A stretch of 64,000 nt of DNA from Pyrocephalus nanus (lineage: Eukaryota; Chordata; Aves; Passeriformes; Tyrannidae). Every line of letters starts with the position of its first letter. Positions within the stretch are counted from its first letter, which is position 1. The stretch covers positions 41,066,425-41,130,424 of the forward strand of contig CM076266.1 in assembly GCA_038380795.1 (NCBI GenBank), read 5' to 3'. The notes below the pieces were generated by a model, which was not told the origin of the DNA, made no database searches, and was given only the letters and a program-made list of their open reading frames with translations. Position numbers and translations under genes: made by a program. Shown here one piece after another: positions 63,819-64,000 of the stretch.

Positions 63819-64000
63819 GTTGATTTGTAGGAGGTTAGTAGAGTACACAGAATTCTTTGCAGACCCGTTGCTTTAGCTGGTGGCGCACAGGGAATGTAAT
63901 TCTTAAGCAAAGAACATTGCAATCTAAACACTTACATGACAATACTGCTAGGGCCTTTGAATGAAGGAATACTGTTCCTGACTGTCTTTTCATGATCTTT

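Larger units (their letters stand above)
51621..64000. other. Gene-poor intergenic DNA to the window end
   Basis: Contains simple repeats, the C-rich segment at 53.3-53.8 kb, the GC pocket at 57.7-58.2 kb and long A-tracts. No exon of FERD3L, TWIST1 or HDAC9, the expected downstream neighbours by human order, was seen. Confidence 0.7.

Noticed and set aside
1..64000. CRISPR arrays, operons, tRNA or rRNA genes
   Set aside because: The window is vertebrate nuclear DNA; no regularly spaced repeats, cloverleaf-forming sequence with A/B boxes, or rRNA segments were seen.

Overview
This is a vertebrate nuclear window, most likely from a bird. It holds one multi-exon gene with GT-AG introns and a CpG-island promoter in otherwise AT-rich, gene-poor DNA. 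The recognisable interspersed repeats are mostly CR1 LINEs, with the 3' ends typical of sauropsids and especially birds. No mammalian Alu, B1 or L1 sequence was recognised. The species cannot be named from the sequence alone.

The only gene I can support is POLR1F (TWISTNB/RPA43, the A43-type stalk subunit of RNA polymerase I). It is on the + strand with four coding exons: 8519-8754, 8844-8985, 10146-10354 and 11485-11872. Together these make 975 nt, or 324 codons plus a stop, with no frame break. It starts inside a CpG island at about 8330-8860 and ends with a polyadenylation signal at 11924-11929. In human, POLR1F lies between TMEM196/MACC1 and FERD3L/TWIST1/HDAC9. I found no exon of those genes here, so the 52 kb downstream fits the long gene-poor interval towards FERD3L/TWIST1.

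Region by region: 1-8330 is intergenic, with a well-preserved CR1 fragment (3299-3755), a possible solo LTR on the minus strand (about 5840-6360) and a diverged 105-bp direct repeat (7319-7428 and 7944-8047). POLR1F spans 8519 to about 11945, with a two-copy 84-bp tandem repeat and an AG microsatellite in intron 2. From 12 to 64 kb there is no recognisable gene. That stretch carries young CR1 ends at 33.05 and 36.3 kb, ancient CR1 pieces at 50.5 and 51.3-51.6 kb, simple repeats, long A-tracts, several inverted repeats and a few CpG-retaining pockets that may be regulatory.

I did not find a new multi-gene system. The most unusual structure is a 220-bp cluster at 16526-16742. It has a near-contiguous 18-bp hairpin, four alternating-orientation copies of one 10-11-bp core, and a perfect 23-bp inverted repeat.
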